A stretch of DNA of 64,000 nucleotides from Gemmatales bacterium. GTDB taxonomy: Bacteria; Planctomycetota; Planctomycetia; Gemmatales; Gemmataceae. The position numbers and the translations under genes are program-made. The notes beneath the pieces were generated by a model, which did not search any database, had not been told where the DNA came from, and saw only the letters and a list, made by a program, of their open reading frames with translations. Positions 46,908-56,350 of this stretch are shown here, piece after piece (the stretch's first letter is position 1; each line of letters opens with the position of its first letter). The stretch spans positions 496,001-560,000 of the forward strand of contig BPJP01000003.1 of NCBI GenBank assembly GCA_026004675.1, in the 5' to 3' direction.

Positions 46908-48530
46908 TCACTTATTGTCGATCGCTTCTCCGCCGAACGCTGTGATCATTTTGCGCAACAGCCCCTCGTCTCTCGGAATGCTTCGGACGCTACCGTCCGC
47001 AAACAAGACGAGAATCGTCTTCTCTCCTGGCCGGCCAACGAGCTTCAAGATTTCCCCTTTGCCGAACGGCAGCCCACTTGGCTTGGTCCAGGGAACCGAT
47101 TCGGCAGCTTCGACCACCAGGATAGTGTTAGAGGTTCCGTCGGCGTTTGCTATCGCGCCGAGTGCGATCGGCTTATCACCGTCGAATATCGCCCCTTTCC
47201 CGGTGAATACCCGGAAGTAGGTTTCGCCTGGCGGAGCCTTGCGGCCCGGAGTTTCGAATACTTTCGGCATCTTTGCCAACAACTTCTTGTTGTGCGGGCT
47301 GTCCCATGGCTCATCGAGTTTGAACTGGCGATAAAGCTGCCCCTGTCCGATAAAGGGCAAAATGGCCACCCGCCAGCTCAACAAAGGCTTGCCACCTCCT
47401 CTCGTGATGGCGGCCCTGGGAAACTCCCCATAGGTATCATGATAGTCATGAAAGGCAAGTCCGATCATCTTCAGATTGTTCTGGGTGTCAACCTGATTCG
47501 CTTTCCTTCCGATCGATTCGATCATAGGGGGAAGTTCAGAGAGCAGTTTTTGCGACATTTGCAGGGAGGCAGAGACGCGTTTGCCCTGATGGTTGACTTT
47601 CACGCTGTCAAGAATAGGCTTTACGACTTTCTGCACGTCGGGTGGGACCTGATTGCTCATGAAGAAATTCGCCAGCGCCACAAGGCCGTCAAGCATTTTT
47701 TTGACCGCTTCCGCATCTTTGCTCTCGGCGAATTCGAGCGTTACTAACAGATCGATTTCCGTTTGCAGATCGAGAACGAGCGATGCCAGTTTGATCTTTT
47801 TGGCTGCTTCGTAGCCTTCGGGAGTCATGTCGCCGAACCGCTGGATGATCGGCTCGGTAGTGACGCCGGCAACGAGATCGTGTTCTTCCGCCAAAGCCAG
47901 CATCGGCCTCAAGACTCCCTCCTTGCTCGAACCTTTTTTGCTGTAGGCTACCGATTCGATGTCAACCACCTTGCCGAAAAAGATCAGGCCATCGTCGCGG
48001 ACGTGAATGGCGAGGTCCTGTTTGCCGACGTAAAACTTCCTGCCGTCAATCGTCTTCGCCTGGATGTTGGGCGCCTGTTTTAGTTTGTCTGGATCGAACG
48101 GCTTCGTCGTGGAAACGATGACGACGCTTGGCGGCTCTTCTTCGCCCTTGGGCATTGCCAGCACCACCGCCGTCACGCGTTTGATGTCGTCGATTGCCAG
48201 TCCCGCCTTTTGCTCGATCGACGCAAGTTGTTGAAGGGCGTCGGGAGGAAGCAGTTTACGGTACTGTTTGGCCAAAGGGGAGTTCCATAGTCGAGCGACG
48301 CGCAAGGACGCGAAGCCGACAGCCTGGTCAGGAACCAGCAGAAGATCCTTTGACGAAATGTCAGTAGATGCTTGCTTTTCGTTTCGACTGGTGTCGGCTT
48401 TGTTTTGTTTTTGGGCTTTCGTTTCTTTTTCGGCATTGCCGGTTGTTTTGGCTTGCTGGCATCCAGCCACGACCAGAAGAACGGCGGCGACCAGCGTGGC
48501 GAGACGCGCTCGAAAGGATTCTTTAAGCAT
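46908..48530 (-). CDS. DUF1559-type lipoprotein
   Basis: 540-aa exported lipoprotein. LVAAVLLVVAGC is a good signal peptide with lipobox. A Lys/Gln/Ser-rich linker leads to a large middle part of unknown fold. The last ~200 residues are the DUF1559 domain of planctomycetes: NLKMIGLAFHDYHDTYGEFP, PLLSWRVAILPFIGQ, then NADGTSNTILVVEA and LFADGSVRSIP. The family lacks a known biochemical role; many copies per genome is typical. Transcribed toward the phosphorylase. Confidence 0.85.
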   Translation of the reverse strand: MLKESFRARLATLVAAVLLVVAGCQQAKTTGNAEKETKAQKQNKADTSRNEKQASTDISSKDLLLVPDQAVGFASLRVARLWNSPLAKQYRKLLPPDALQQLASIEQKAGLAIDDIKRVTAVVLAMPKGEEEPPSVVIVSTTKPFDPDKLKQAPNIQAKTIDGRKFYVGKQDLAIHVRDDGLIFFGKVVDIESVAYSKKGSSKEGVLRPMLALAEEHDLVAGVTTEPIIQRFGDMTPEGYEAAKKIKLASLVLDLQTEIDLLVTLEFAESKDAEAVKKMLDGLVALANFFMSNQVPPDVQKVVKPILDSVKVNHQGKRVSASLQMSQKLLSELPPMIESIGRKANQVDTQNNLKMIGLAFHDYHDTYGEFPRAAITRGGGKPLLSWRVAILPFIGQGQLYRQFKLDEPWDSPHNKKLLAKMPKVFETPGRKAPPGETYFRVFTGKGAIFDGDKPIALGAIANADGTSNTILVVEAAESVPWTKPSGLPFGKGEILKLVGRPGEKTILVLFADGSVRSIPRDEGLLRKMITAFGGEAIDNK

Positions 48531-48655
48531 GGCGTTCTCCTACGTTGAAGGGAAGCATAGGTGGCGTTATTATCGCATGTTGTCGCCCGCTTGGAAACAA
48601 GCAAATGGAGCGGGCGCCCTCGTTCGTGTCTCTCCAAATGGTCGAGGAGTCGCTG

Positions 48656-49737
48656 ATGTTTCGCTGGCTGGTGGTATTAGGCACCGTCGTCTGTTGCTTC
48701 GTCACGTTGGGCTGCGGAGGACCGGCGCAGGAATTCAAGTACGAGCTTGTCGTGATCCCCAAGGGGCTTACACACGAACATTGGCAGTCCGTCCATCGTG
48801 GCGCCGAACGGGCGGCCGCCGATCTCAAAGAGAAAGGCATTCCTGTCAAAATCTTCTGGCAGGGGCCGCATCGTGAAAATGATGCTGACGAGCAGCGGCG
48901 CATCGTCGACCAATTCATCAGCCGACGCGTCAGCGGCATTGTTCTGGCGCCGCAACACAGCGGCACGATGATCCCTCCCGTCGAGCGTGCTGTCCGAGAA
49001 AAGATTCCCTGCGTCATCATCGACTCCGGACTGGGGCGCGAAGACTTGTACATTCAATACATTGCCACCGATAACTACAACGGAGGCAAAATGGCGGGCC
49101 CAATATCTTCTCGAGCTTCTGGACAAGGGCCAACAAACCTGCCCGCCCAAAATCGTGATGATGCGTTATCAGGTCGGTTCCGAAAGCACCGAACAACGCG
49201 AAAAAGGCTTCGAAGACGTTATCGATGCACGCATCGCCGAGCAGAAAAAAGCGGGCGAACCCCACGATCACCTGGCTGTCGCGCGATCAATACGCCGGTG
49301 CCACCGTCGATTCCGCTCAGCGACAGGCCGGCCCTTTGATCAACCGTCTCGCTGACCAGGGAATCGACGCCATCTTCATGCCCAACGAGTCGTCCACCAA
49401 CGGCATGTTGAATGTGTTGAAAAGCGAAGGGCTTGCCAAAAAGGTCATTCTTGTAGGCTTCGACTATAGCGAACCGCTTCGCCAGGCTCTTCTCGATGGC
49501 GAAGTTCATGGACTGATCGTCCAGGACCCCTATCGCATGGGGTATTTGGGGGTCTGGTCCCTCGTCCACCACCTGGAAGGATATGATGTCACAGCCCAGG
49601 GCAAAACGGTCAGCACTGGGGAGTACCTGATTACTAAAGAAAACGTCGACAAAAAGAGCACCCTGGAATTATTCGACCCCGAATACCAGGCAAAACGCCA
49701 AATCGATGTTCCGAAATATCCGAAAAAGGCCGACTGA
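48656..49737 (+). CDS. Periplasmic sugar-binding lipoprotein (two frameshifts)
   Basis: Substrate-binding protein of the RbsB/LacI-type periplasmic family. ATG 48656 follows GAGGAG; MFRWLVVLGTVVCCFVTLGC is a signal peptide with lipobox. The frame breaks at the GGG (49096-49098), where deleting one G gives GGKMAAQYLLELL, and at the CCCC (49260-49263), where deleting one C gives GEPTITWLSRDQ. After that DAIFMPNESSTNGML and VGFDYSEPLRQALLDGE are normal. Without the repairs three partial frames exist. I annotate one gene of ~360 codons. No permease or ATPase partner nearby. Confidence 0.78.
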
Positions 49738-49894
49738 AAAGATTGTCCGCAAAAGCGCGGCCAGTCGAAAAGGGGCTGGCGTTTTCGCTTGTCGGGTTTT
49801 GTTTGGCATAGTTAAATAACAACGTGTCGGCTTGAATCGGAACAGCATTCAGGCTCACAACGAAAAATGTGGGCCTCTTTCTTTTTGTGGATTT

Positions 49895-50644
49895 ATGTTT
49901 GTACCGGATGAACGGTTGATGGTGAAAAGCACCGGCTCGGTATTGCAGGTTTACCTGCTCGGGCTGGTGGAATTCGAAGCGGCTTTGGCTTTGCAAAGGC
50001 GGCTGGTGTTCGATGTCGCCGGCGAGCCGGAGTCCGCGGCACTAATCCTCTGCGAACATCCGCCGCTGATTTCGGTCGGCCGACAGGGAAGTTGGGCTCA
50101 CATTTTCGCTGACGATCATGAACTTCGCGCCCGCCAATGGCGCGTCCGCTGGGTCAATCGGGGTGGCGGTTGCGTGTTGCACTTGCCTGGCCAGCTGGCA
50201 ATTTATCCCATTTTGCCGTTACGCTACCACCAACTCGGCATCCGGGAATACCTCGACCGCTTGCAGGCGGTTTTGATCGCCGTCTTAAAGGATTTCTCCG
50301 TCCCCGCACACGGCAGGCCCGATCAAACAGGCATCTGGGTCGGCAAAAGACCGATTGCCTCGATCGGGGTCGCCGTCCGAGATTGGGTCAGCTACTATGG
50401 TGCAGTACTCAATATCAGCCCGCCGCTGCATCTGTTTCGCTGGTTGCAATGCGGGGCCCCAGGCGACGACTCGATGACGTCCATCGCCAAAGAACGCCGC
50501 GGAGCGCTCAAGCCGTCGCTGGTTCGCGAGAGATTCCTCGAACATTTTACAAACACATTTTCGTTTGAGCGGATGTCGCTGTTTTCTGACCATCCCCAAT
50601 TGCGTCGAAAGGCAGCAACGGATGTTGTCGCTACCCGTCGTTGA
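49895..50644 (+). CDS. lipB: Octanoyltransferase
   Basis: Moves octanoyl from octanoyl-ACP onto lipoyl-domain proteins, first step of lipoic acid synthesis. VGRQGSWAHI, WVNRGGGCVLHLPGQL (the RGG...H-GPGQ region, with Leu-Pro in place of HGPGQ), GIWVGKRPIASIGV (catalytic Lys) and the CGAPGDDSMTS (catalytic Cys) are seen. Start is ATG 49895 or 49919. Directly followed by lipA, whose start lies inside this gene's last codons. Confidence 0.85.
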   Translation: MFVPDERLMVKSTGSVLQVYLLGLVEFEAALALQRRLVFDVAGEPESAALILCEHPPLISVGRQGSWAHIFADDHELRARQWRVRWVNRGGGCVLHLPGQLAIYPILPLRYHQLGIREYLDRLQAVLIAVLKDFSVPAHGRPDQTGIWVGKRPIASIGVAVRDWVSYYGAVLNISPPLHLFRWLQCGAPGDDSMTSIAKERRGALKPSLVRERFLEHFTNTFSFERMSLFSDHPQLRRKAATDVVATRR

Positions 50645-51514
50645 AACGAGTTCGGTAACGGTTCGCCGTCTGCCCCCATGGCTCAAACGGCCACTTCCCA
50701 AAGGAAACGGCAACTTTTTTTACCGATCGCTTGTTGCGCGAACTGAGCCTCGAAAACAGTCTGCGAGAATGCCCGCTGTCCCAATCGTCCCGAATGTTAT
50801 TCTCGCAGAACAGCCACGTTCATGATTCTGGGGCAACGTGTGCACGCGCCCCCTGCGGGTTTTTGCGCTGTTGCCCCGTGGCGAACCTCTGCCCGTCGAG
50901 GCGGATGAACCGGAACGGTTGGCCGAAGCAGCATTTCGACTGGGGCTGAAGCATGTCGTCATCACTTCCGTCACACCGGGACGACCTTGCCGACGGCGGG
51001 GGCGGAACATTTCTATCAATGCGTGCTCGCAGTGCGGCGTCGAACCAAGGCCGCAATCGAAGTGCTGACGCCCCGATTTTCTTGGCAACCCGGCAGCCAT
51101 CGACCGAGTGCTTGAAGCACACCCCGACGTTTTCAATCACAACATCGAGACCGTTCCCCGACTTTACGGCCCAGGTTCGTGGCCGGGCGGACTACCAGCG
51201 CAGCCTCGACCTTCTCGCACGCGTGAAGCAACGTGCCCCGGAGATCGTGACCAAGAGCGGACTGATGCTCGGCTTGGGCGAGACCGTCGAAGAAGTATTC
51301 GATGTTCTTGCCGACTTGCGCCAGGTTGGCTGCGACAACCCTTGACGCTGGGGCAGTATTTGGCTCCCGGCCCCCGATACATCCCTGTCGTCCGATACCT
51401 CCAAACCCGCAGAATTCGACAACCTGGCGGCTTGGGCGCGTTCCCTTGGTTTTCGGGCACGTCGCCAGCGGACCATTCGTCCGCTCGAGTTATCACGCCG
51501 ATGAAATGGTTTGA
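50622..51514 (+). CDS. lipA: Lipoyl synthase (many homopolymer frameshifts)
   Basis: Radical SAM enzyme that inserts the two sulfurs into octanoyl-lipoyl domains. In raw sequence no single frame survives. Removing one base from each of a series of homopolymer runs restores the protein: T7 at 50715-50721, AAAA 50753-50756, GGGG 50830-50833, CCCCC 50849-50853, TTTTT 50860-50864, CCCC 50874-50877 and more after 50990. The repaired protein shows [18 protein letters not shown], the auxiliary cluster Cys in [12 protein letters not shown] (C-x4-C-x5-C), the radical SAM CTRPCGFC, and HADEMV at the end. Since an essential gene is broken in at least ten places, sequencing error is the best explanation. 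Confidence 0.75.
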
Positions 51515-51517
51515 ATC

Positions 51518-51766
51518 ATGCAGGTCGACGTGATTTTGCCCGACTTGGGGCGCGACCCCGGTTTTCCTGAGCGTTTGGTTTGCCGACGGTCGGCGGACTT
51601 CGTTTACGAAGGGGATCGGCTTGTGGAAGTGCTCGTCGACGGGCGCTACCTTTGATGTCTCTTCTCCGGCAACCGGAACCTTGGCGATAAAACAGGGCCT
51701 ATCCAAGACAGCAATTGACCACAGGGGCAAGTCCTAGGGTGCGTCGAAGTCGCCGACTTGCCCTAA
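51518..51766 (+). CDS. Lipoyl-like domain mini-protein (frameshifted, no lysine)
   Basis: About 80 codons starting at ATG 51518 right after lipA. In repaired reading (extra G removed in several runs) it is a single biotinyl/lipoyl-type domain: [47 protein letters not shown]. The lipoyl-lysine position (usual DKA) reads DGA, so the modified lysine is missing. It ends [11 protein letters not shown]. Position suggests a link to LipB/LipA, but without the Lys it cannot be lipoylated in the normal way; it may be a scaffold or regulator. Confidence 0.55.
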
Positions 51767-51889
51767 ACAAACCGTGGATGGAATGCGGATTGAACTCGCC
51801 ACGCGAAATGCCGACTGCTTTTTGATAGTATCCGTTCCGGCCAAGTGCAGGTGCGGACGGTTGCCTGGGAAGGGGGGTCGGTCAATCGC

Positions 51890-52040
51890 CTTGGCACAAA
51901 ACACTGCCTATGGTCGCGTCTTCTTGTGTCGCGGCAACCACACCACCGACAATGGCACCGATGCCAGCGCCGATCAGACCAGTCCACCAACTGTGCAATT
52001 TGCCCATCCCGATCCACAAAATTTGTCGGGCTGTTTTCGC
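51890..52040 (-). pseudogene. Rhs core-tip remnant, duplicate of 59.85-59.99 kb
   Basis: About 140 bases on the minus strand are nearly identical to 59850-59990. They code the end of an Rhs core (NPTNFVDRDGQIAQLV type) and the following Gly/Ala-rich segment, but the frame is broken and no toxin follows. It marks the far, lipA-side edge of the Rhs array. Confidence 0.75.
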
Positions 52041-52142
52041 CGGGCGTGTTTCAAGAACTTCATTGTCGAAATTATTTTGAAAAACCCTGGGGCGCGATGG
52101 TGGTCAGGCGGGGGCCTCTGGTAGCAGATGCACGTCGGTTTT

Positions 52143-52587
52143 TTATTCCAGTACAGATAGGATGCGTGCGGAGAGTTCTTCTTTGTTGTCTGTCGTTGCT
52201 GCCGCTTCATAGATGGCCTCTGTCACCGCTTGAGAGGCATCTTCACCGCCAGCGAAGGCCCAAAGCTGCAACCGCTCGTGCTTGACTAAAACACTCTCAT
52301 GTAATCCTCGGTGTTGGCTCGCCCCTCCTCAGCCGCCTCCTGCAAGGTGAAGTATTCCTCATCAAGTTGTGCAGCAAGAGCGTCTAGCTCGGCCTTTTCT
52401 TCTGGGGTGAAAGACACCTAACGCACGCACCTTTTCAAGTGCGCGTTTAAACGAGCGGGTGTTCAACCTTGGCATGAGAGATGGCAAACTCGCACGCTGC
52501 CAAACTCGCTGCACGTAGTTCTGCCGCCGAAGCGCGCTGCAACTTGCTCGCAAGGTCGGGCAATAGGGCTTCAAGTCGGGTCATCAT
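52143..52587 (-). CDS. Putative immunity protein for the adjacent deaminase toxin
   Basis: About 148 codons, starting ATG 52587 after AAGGAG, immediately downstream of the deaminase toxin. Several frame breaks in the raw sequence; in repaired reading it is helix-rich and acidic (LEALLPDLASKLQRASAAEL, FTPEEKAELDALAAQLDEE, TEAIYEAAATTDNKEEL). No known immunity family recognised. Identity inferred only from position and size (immunity genes normally lie directly behind the toxin). Confidence 0.5.
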
Positions 52588-52599
52588 GACTTCTCTCCT

Positions 52600-53337
52600 T
52601 CACCAGTCTCTGTTGCCGCCCGGTCGGGGGCGTAAGGGCGTAGAGATGTTAGCCCCGGTCGGGTTGATGGCGTTCTGGCACGGCACACAAACCGGCCTCG
52701 TTGCTCCGATGTCGATGACTCGCAGGTTGTTGGCCTCGGCATAGGCGATGATGTCCGCTTCGGCGTGGGGCCTGTTCCAGCAACCATCGTTTTCGCCGGG
52801 CCTCAAGGTCACGCCCGGTCGCAAATAGCCTCGTGGCTCGCTGGTGGAAACTAGGACGGAGCGAACACCGTTGGCGTCCTCAACGACCGCCACACCCATC
52901 GTAATCCGCCCCTGCTGAGCCGTTGGGATGGCCGCTCGCAACTCACCAACTCGTGTAGTCACCACCTGCGAGGGGTTTTTGGAAAAGCGGCCCCGTCCGT
53001 AGTGGAGCTCTCCCTGTACCCCCTCGCATTGATATCTGCATGCAGATTCCCCGCTGCGGCCGAACTTTCCGGTTGAGGTAAGCCCGCCGCGCTGCGGCTT
53101 GGCCGCTCGGCAGTTCGCCGAATCGCTGATGAACACCGCGAACGCGCTCTGAGCAATCGGGCGAACGCCAAGGCTGCCCACCTCAAGTGTACCGCCAACG
53201 ACGCCAAGCGTGCCACCAATAACCTCCTCGGCAAACGGAACAACCGACGAACGCACTTCCGCCACGCGGCACGACTTGAACGGTATTGCCGCTGAAAAAC
53301 CGCGACGAAATGCCTGCCCCGCTGTCTCACCGCCCAC
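52600..53337 (-). CDS. Orphan Rhs toxin with deaminase-fold end (cassette D)
   Basis: ~245-aa C-terminal polymorphic toxin. The last 90 residues hold GVAVVEDANGVRSVLVST, HAEADIIAYAEANN and RPVCVPCQNA, i.e. the HxE and CxxC zinc motifs of deaminase-fold toxins. Such domains deaminate cytidine or other bases in nucleic acids, though the target is not shown here. Unlike the other modules it has no Rhs core tip: the ~150-bp repeat (53350-53500) joins directly to the toxin region. The immunity gene follows downstream. Confidence 0.65.
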   Translation of the reverse strand: MGGETAGQAFRRGFSAAIPFKSCRVAEVRSSVVPFAEEVIGGTLGVVGGTLEVGSLGVRPIAQSAFAVFISDSANCRAAKPQRGGLTSTGKFGRSGESACRYQCEGVQGELHYGRGRFSKNPSQVVTTRVGELRAAIPTAQQGRITMGVAVVEDANGVRSVLVSTSEPRGYLRPGVTLRPGENDGCWNRPHAEADIIAYAEANNLRVIDIGATRPVCVPCQNAINPTGANISTPLRPRPGGNRDW

Positions 53338-53349
53338 GCCTGGTTTTTG

Positions 53350-53500
53350 GATGTGCTTGGCGAGTTGTCAAAGAGCTGAAGGTTCGCTTTCGGCTAATTC
53401 ACCGGCGAACCCTTTCGTCCTCCCGTTATCGCTCTCGCGCCCTGCTGCAACCGGCTCGATTCATGGGTATCGGGTCACGGGATCGGGTTTTCGGTACGGA
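53350..53500 (-). repeat. ~150-bp cassette repeat, copy 1
   Basis: Starts GATGTGCTTGGCGAGTTG, contains AAAGAGCTGAAGGTTCGC and ends near TTTTCGGTACGGA. Same sequence recurs at 55381-55530 and 58058-58207, each at the upstream side of a toxin cassette on the minus strand. It is interspersed and not a coding repeat; a probable junction where new modules were joined by recombination. Confidence 0.85.
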
Positions 53501-53696
53501 CAATTGACAACGGATCCAAAAAGTTCATCTATTTCATACGTCTGAGACATTAACCCCGATGTTTTCGACAGAGCGATCCGTAGTCGCCGAAATAGGGATA
53601 TGGCTCATAGAATCCCCTTTGTCTTGAACATCGTCTTTTTGTTGATTACCTCCCCCGTCTTAAAGTCCCTTTTTTTCCATCAAACAATGCCCATCT

Positions 53697-53940
53697 TCAG
53701 AAAAGCGGAAGTACATCGCCACACGAATGGTCGTCCGTGTCACCTTCGTGCTCCCAATAAGAGGCAGATATCAGGAACAACTGGCCTGGACTCGTCTCCT
53801 GAAAGGTATTACAAGAGATTAATTCCTCAGCAACTCGTCCAAGAAACGAACGCTGACAAATTTTTTGTGCAAGGTCAACTACGTACTCTGGCGAGGTCGT
53901 CACAATAGACGATAACCGTGTAAGGGCTTACGACTCTCAT
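53697..53940 (-). CDS. Putative immunity gene of cassette C (frameshifted)
   Basis: About 80 codons behind the cassette C toxin. ATG 53940 overlaps (ATGA) the end of a 28-codon opening that itself starts in the toxin stop (TAATG at 54021-54025), so the 28 codons may belong to the same gene. The second part reads EYVVDLAQKICQRSFLGRVA, FLISASYWEHEGDTDD to a stop at 53697. Unknown family. Called by position only. Confidence 0.4.
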
Positions 53941-54022
53941 GTCGCTTGCGCGCCCTGAGATTCTTCCAGCGGTTTAATCGCAGCCTTCTGGTGCAACGAC
54001 CATTTCTCGCAGTATTTGATCA

Positions 54023-55361
54023 TTAGTTATACGCTCTTCCAGAAACGTCACGTATTGTGATGTCATTCTCTTTCGCAAATTCAAGTATTCGCGGCGGTAC
54101 CGGTCGGACCTGAACCGGTACCTCAAGAATCAATTGCCCCTGAAGTCTGTCCCCCCGCGCAACACAGCTGCGTTAAAGGGGGCTATCTGTGATTTTCGCC
54201 CCCCGGGCGGATATTTGCGCAATGCTTCGCGCAAGTATCGAAGGGCTGTCTCTTCCTGGACGTCTGCGAACTGGGTTAGTTTTTCTTGAGACAATTTCGA
54301 CGCCAGGATTATACGAATCGACCCGGAACAACTCGGCGCGTTTCCTCGTCGATGACCTCGACTTCATTAAACGGAATTCGCGGCCGGTTCTGGACATTGA
54401 ACTGCTGACCTCTTAGAAATAGATCTCTTAACTCTGGTGGAAGCGAGCTTCGTTCCTTAGCGCGAGTCGATGCAGGTTGTTGCTTTTGTGTTCTGCCAGA
54501 CGAAGTGCTCGGAGTGCTCGCACGTGTTTGCACCTGTTGGCCCGCGTGCCGCCTGCACAACCGTAATCTGAGCACTCACAGCACTGGAAACCAGAGCGGA
54601 GCCCCGCAAGGCAATGTTCCGCGCGGCGATCGAGGTGATCGGAAACGGTTGAGCCAAGGCGCGAGCGATGCTTGACCCGGTGGGGATTGCGAGGCCGCCA
54701 GCGCGCCCACCTGCCCCTGCGAAAGCCAATGCCGGTGGCGCCCGAGGATGGTGGAAGATTACGAAATGCGCCTGCGAGAGCGGGTAAACCGAAAGCAATG
54801 CCACCCGTAACAGCCCCGACAGCGCCGCCGAGGCAATGCCGCTTCGCGGACTTTACTAGAATCCACTGTCCTTGTGTCAATTAACTGCTGTGTCGCGCTC
54901 TGGGCCGCGCCGCCAAGGAAACCGCCAACACCCGCCTGCAGCTATTCCGACTCCAACAACGGCAATCGCCGAAACATCACCGGTGATGAGGCCTGCCCGC
55001 CGCGCCCCACGACAATGCCCGGACACCGCGCCTCCGACCGCCGCACCCACGACACTGCCGACAGTGATGTCCTGCCCCGTGGCGAGCGCGACACTTACGT
55101 GGATAGCGGTACTCGCGATTGCGCCGATTCCCGCACCAAGTGCGGCGCTCGCCCAGCTAAGAACCAAACCATCCCCCGATCCACAAAATTCACCGGGTTG
55201 TTGCCGGCGTAGCGGTAGGGGTTGATGTCGGCCTCGGCCGGGTCTGGCGAAATCCATCTACCCGTTCCCGGATCGTAGTAGCGAGCGCGGTGGTATTGAA
55301 AGCCGGTGATGGATTCGAACTCGCGGCCGGTGAAGCGATACCGGCCAGAGGGAACCGCCAA
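54023..55361 (-). CDS. Orphan Rhs core tip plus toxin (cassette C, frameshifted)
   Basis: Opens with the Rhs core tip RYRFTGREFESITGFQYHRA and RYYDPGTGRWISPDP, ends with AGNNPVNFVDR. After this the frame breaks several times. Segments show a Gly/Ala-rich transmembrane-like block (LGAGIGAIASTAIHVSVALA), a second Gly/Ala block near 54.75 kb, and the C-terminal module FNVQNRPRIPFNEVEVIDEE, then RVDSYNPGVEIVSRKTN, ending LEFAKENDITIRDVSGRAYN. The end resembles a restriction-endonuclease-like Rhs toxin, but this is a guess. No clear deaminase motif. Confidence 0.55.
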
Positions 55362-55380
55362 CGCAGGCCAGGGCGTCCTT

Positions 55381-55530
55381 GATGTGCTTGGCGAGTTGTC
55401 AAAGAGCTGAAGGTTCGCTTTCCGCTAATTCACCGGCGAAGCCTTTCCTCTCCCGTTATGGCTCTCGCGCCCTGCTGCAACCGGCTCGCTTCAGGGGCAA
55501 GCGTTCACCGGATTGGGTTTTCGGTAGGGG
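55381..55530 (-). repeat. ~150-bp cassette repeat, copy 2
   Basis: Same interspersed repeat as at 53350 and 58058 (starts GATGTGCTTGGCGAGTTG). It sits 20 bases upstream of the Rhs core tip of cassette C and behind the immunity region of cassette B, so it lies exactly between two modules. Confidence 0.85.
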
Positions 55531-55587
55531 ACAGGCTTTTCTCGCCGTTTCAATTTTTTCACCACACTGGGCCGCAACCGCCAGCCA

Positions 55588-55868
55588 TCAGTACGCATTC
55601 GTCCGCGACCATTCCCGTAGCCGCTTAATTCCTTCTTCAATCGATGGAGCTTCACGAAGGATGCGAATCGCTTCGATTTGCTTCTGGTTCTCGTTTTGAA
55701 AAACGGGATGGCAACGCGTCCTTCTCCCACTGACGAACAACGCAAATAAATTGGCAACATGCGCTCGGCAATCGAGGCGGCGAAAGCGCAGCGAGCACGT
55801 TCCGGCAAAGAATTCAGATCATCTTCGAGTTTACGCTTGTCCAGCAAATAGTTACGGGTGTTCTTCAT
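55588..55868 (-). CDS. Putative immunity protein, DUF416-like (frameshifted)
   Basis: About 94 codons. It starts ATG 55868, overlapping the stop of the 55865-56350 gene. KLEDDLNSLPERARCAFAAS and IAERMLPIYLRCS recall DUF416-like proteins, often found as immunity partners of polymorphic toxins. After a frame break near 55710 the reading QKQIEAIRILREAPSIEEGI continues to TGA at 55588. This short gene and the one before it could both protect against cassette B. Confidence 0.5.
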
Positions 55869-56350
55869 TTGAGTTCAGAAACGATTTCGACCTGTTGTCG
55901 CACGAGACGGGGCTGGCAGAACGTACATACTTTTGGACCTCCGGCGGCGACCTGAGCCAGACAGGGGCGTTTCGTCAGTCGATGCTGCACTTTGTCGTTC
56001 TCCAGCCGGGGTGTCTCAACCTGCGATGCCTCACCCCCCAATAGCAGCACGACGCCCAACGTCGCAGCCAAGATAATGCCTGCCACGTCACCATCCAGGC
56101 CCAGACAGCCTTCTAGCTTGTGGAGAATGACTCCTCGGTCTGGCGTTTGTTGCAGCATGAAGCCTTTATGTGCTCCCTCCACGACCACACCCTGTCCAAC
56201 CTCCGCAGCCGCAGGGCGGATTCTTCCCCTTCCTCCGCCGCTATGGTTTTTTCCCACGCTTTTGTCTTCATCAAACGCCTTGGCTGCTTCGTCGTTCAAG
56301 GGCATGATGTTGCAACGGAAGTCATCGGAGTAATCGACGTAGTAATTCAC
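55865..56350 (-). CDS. Hypothetical protein between toxin B and the DUF416-like gene
   Basis: 161-aa opening from GTG 56350, which has AAGGAG upstream and overlaps the end of cassette B. One possible membrane helix (VAGIILAATLGVVLLLGG). It begins MNYYVDYSDDFRCNIMPLND, acidic, but the second half is basic and poor in conserved patterns. Probably an immunity protein or a continuation of the toxin by frameshift; I cannot tell. Confidence 0.4.
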   Translation of the reverse strand: MNYYVDYSDDFRCNIMPLNDEAAKAFDEDKSVGKNHSGGGRGRIRPAAAEVGQGVVVEGAHKGFMLQQTPDRGVILHKLEGCLGLDGDVAGIILAATLGVVLLLGGEASQVETPRLENDKVQHRLTKRPCLAQVAAGGPKVCTFCQPRLVRQQVEIVSELK

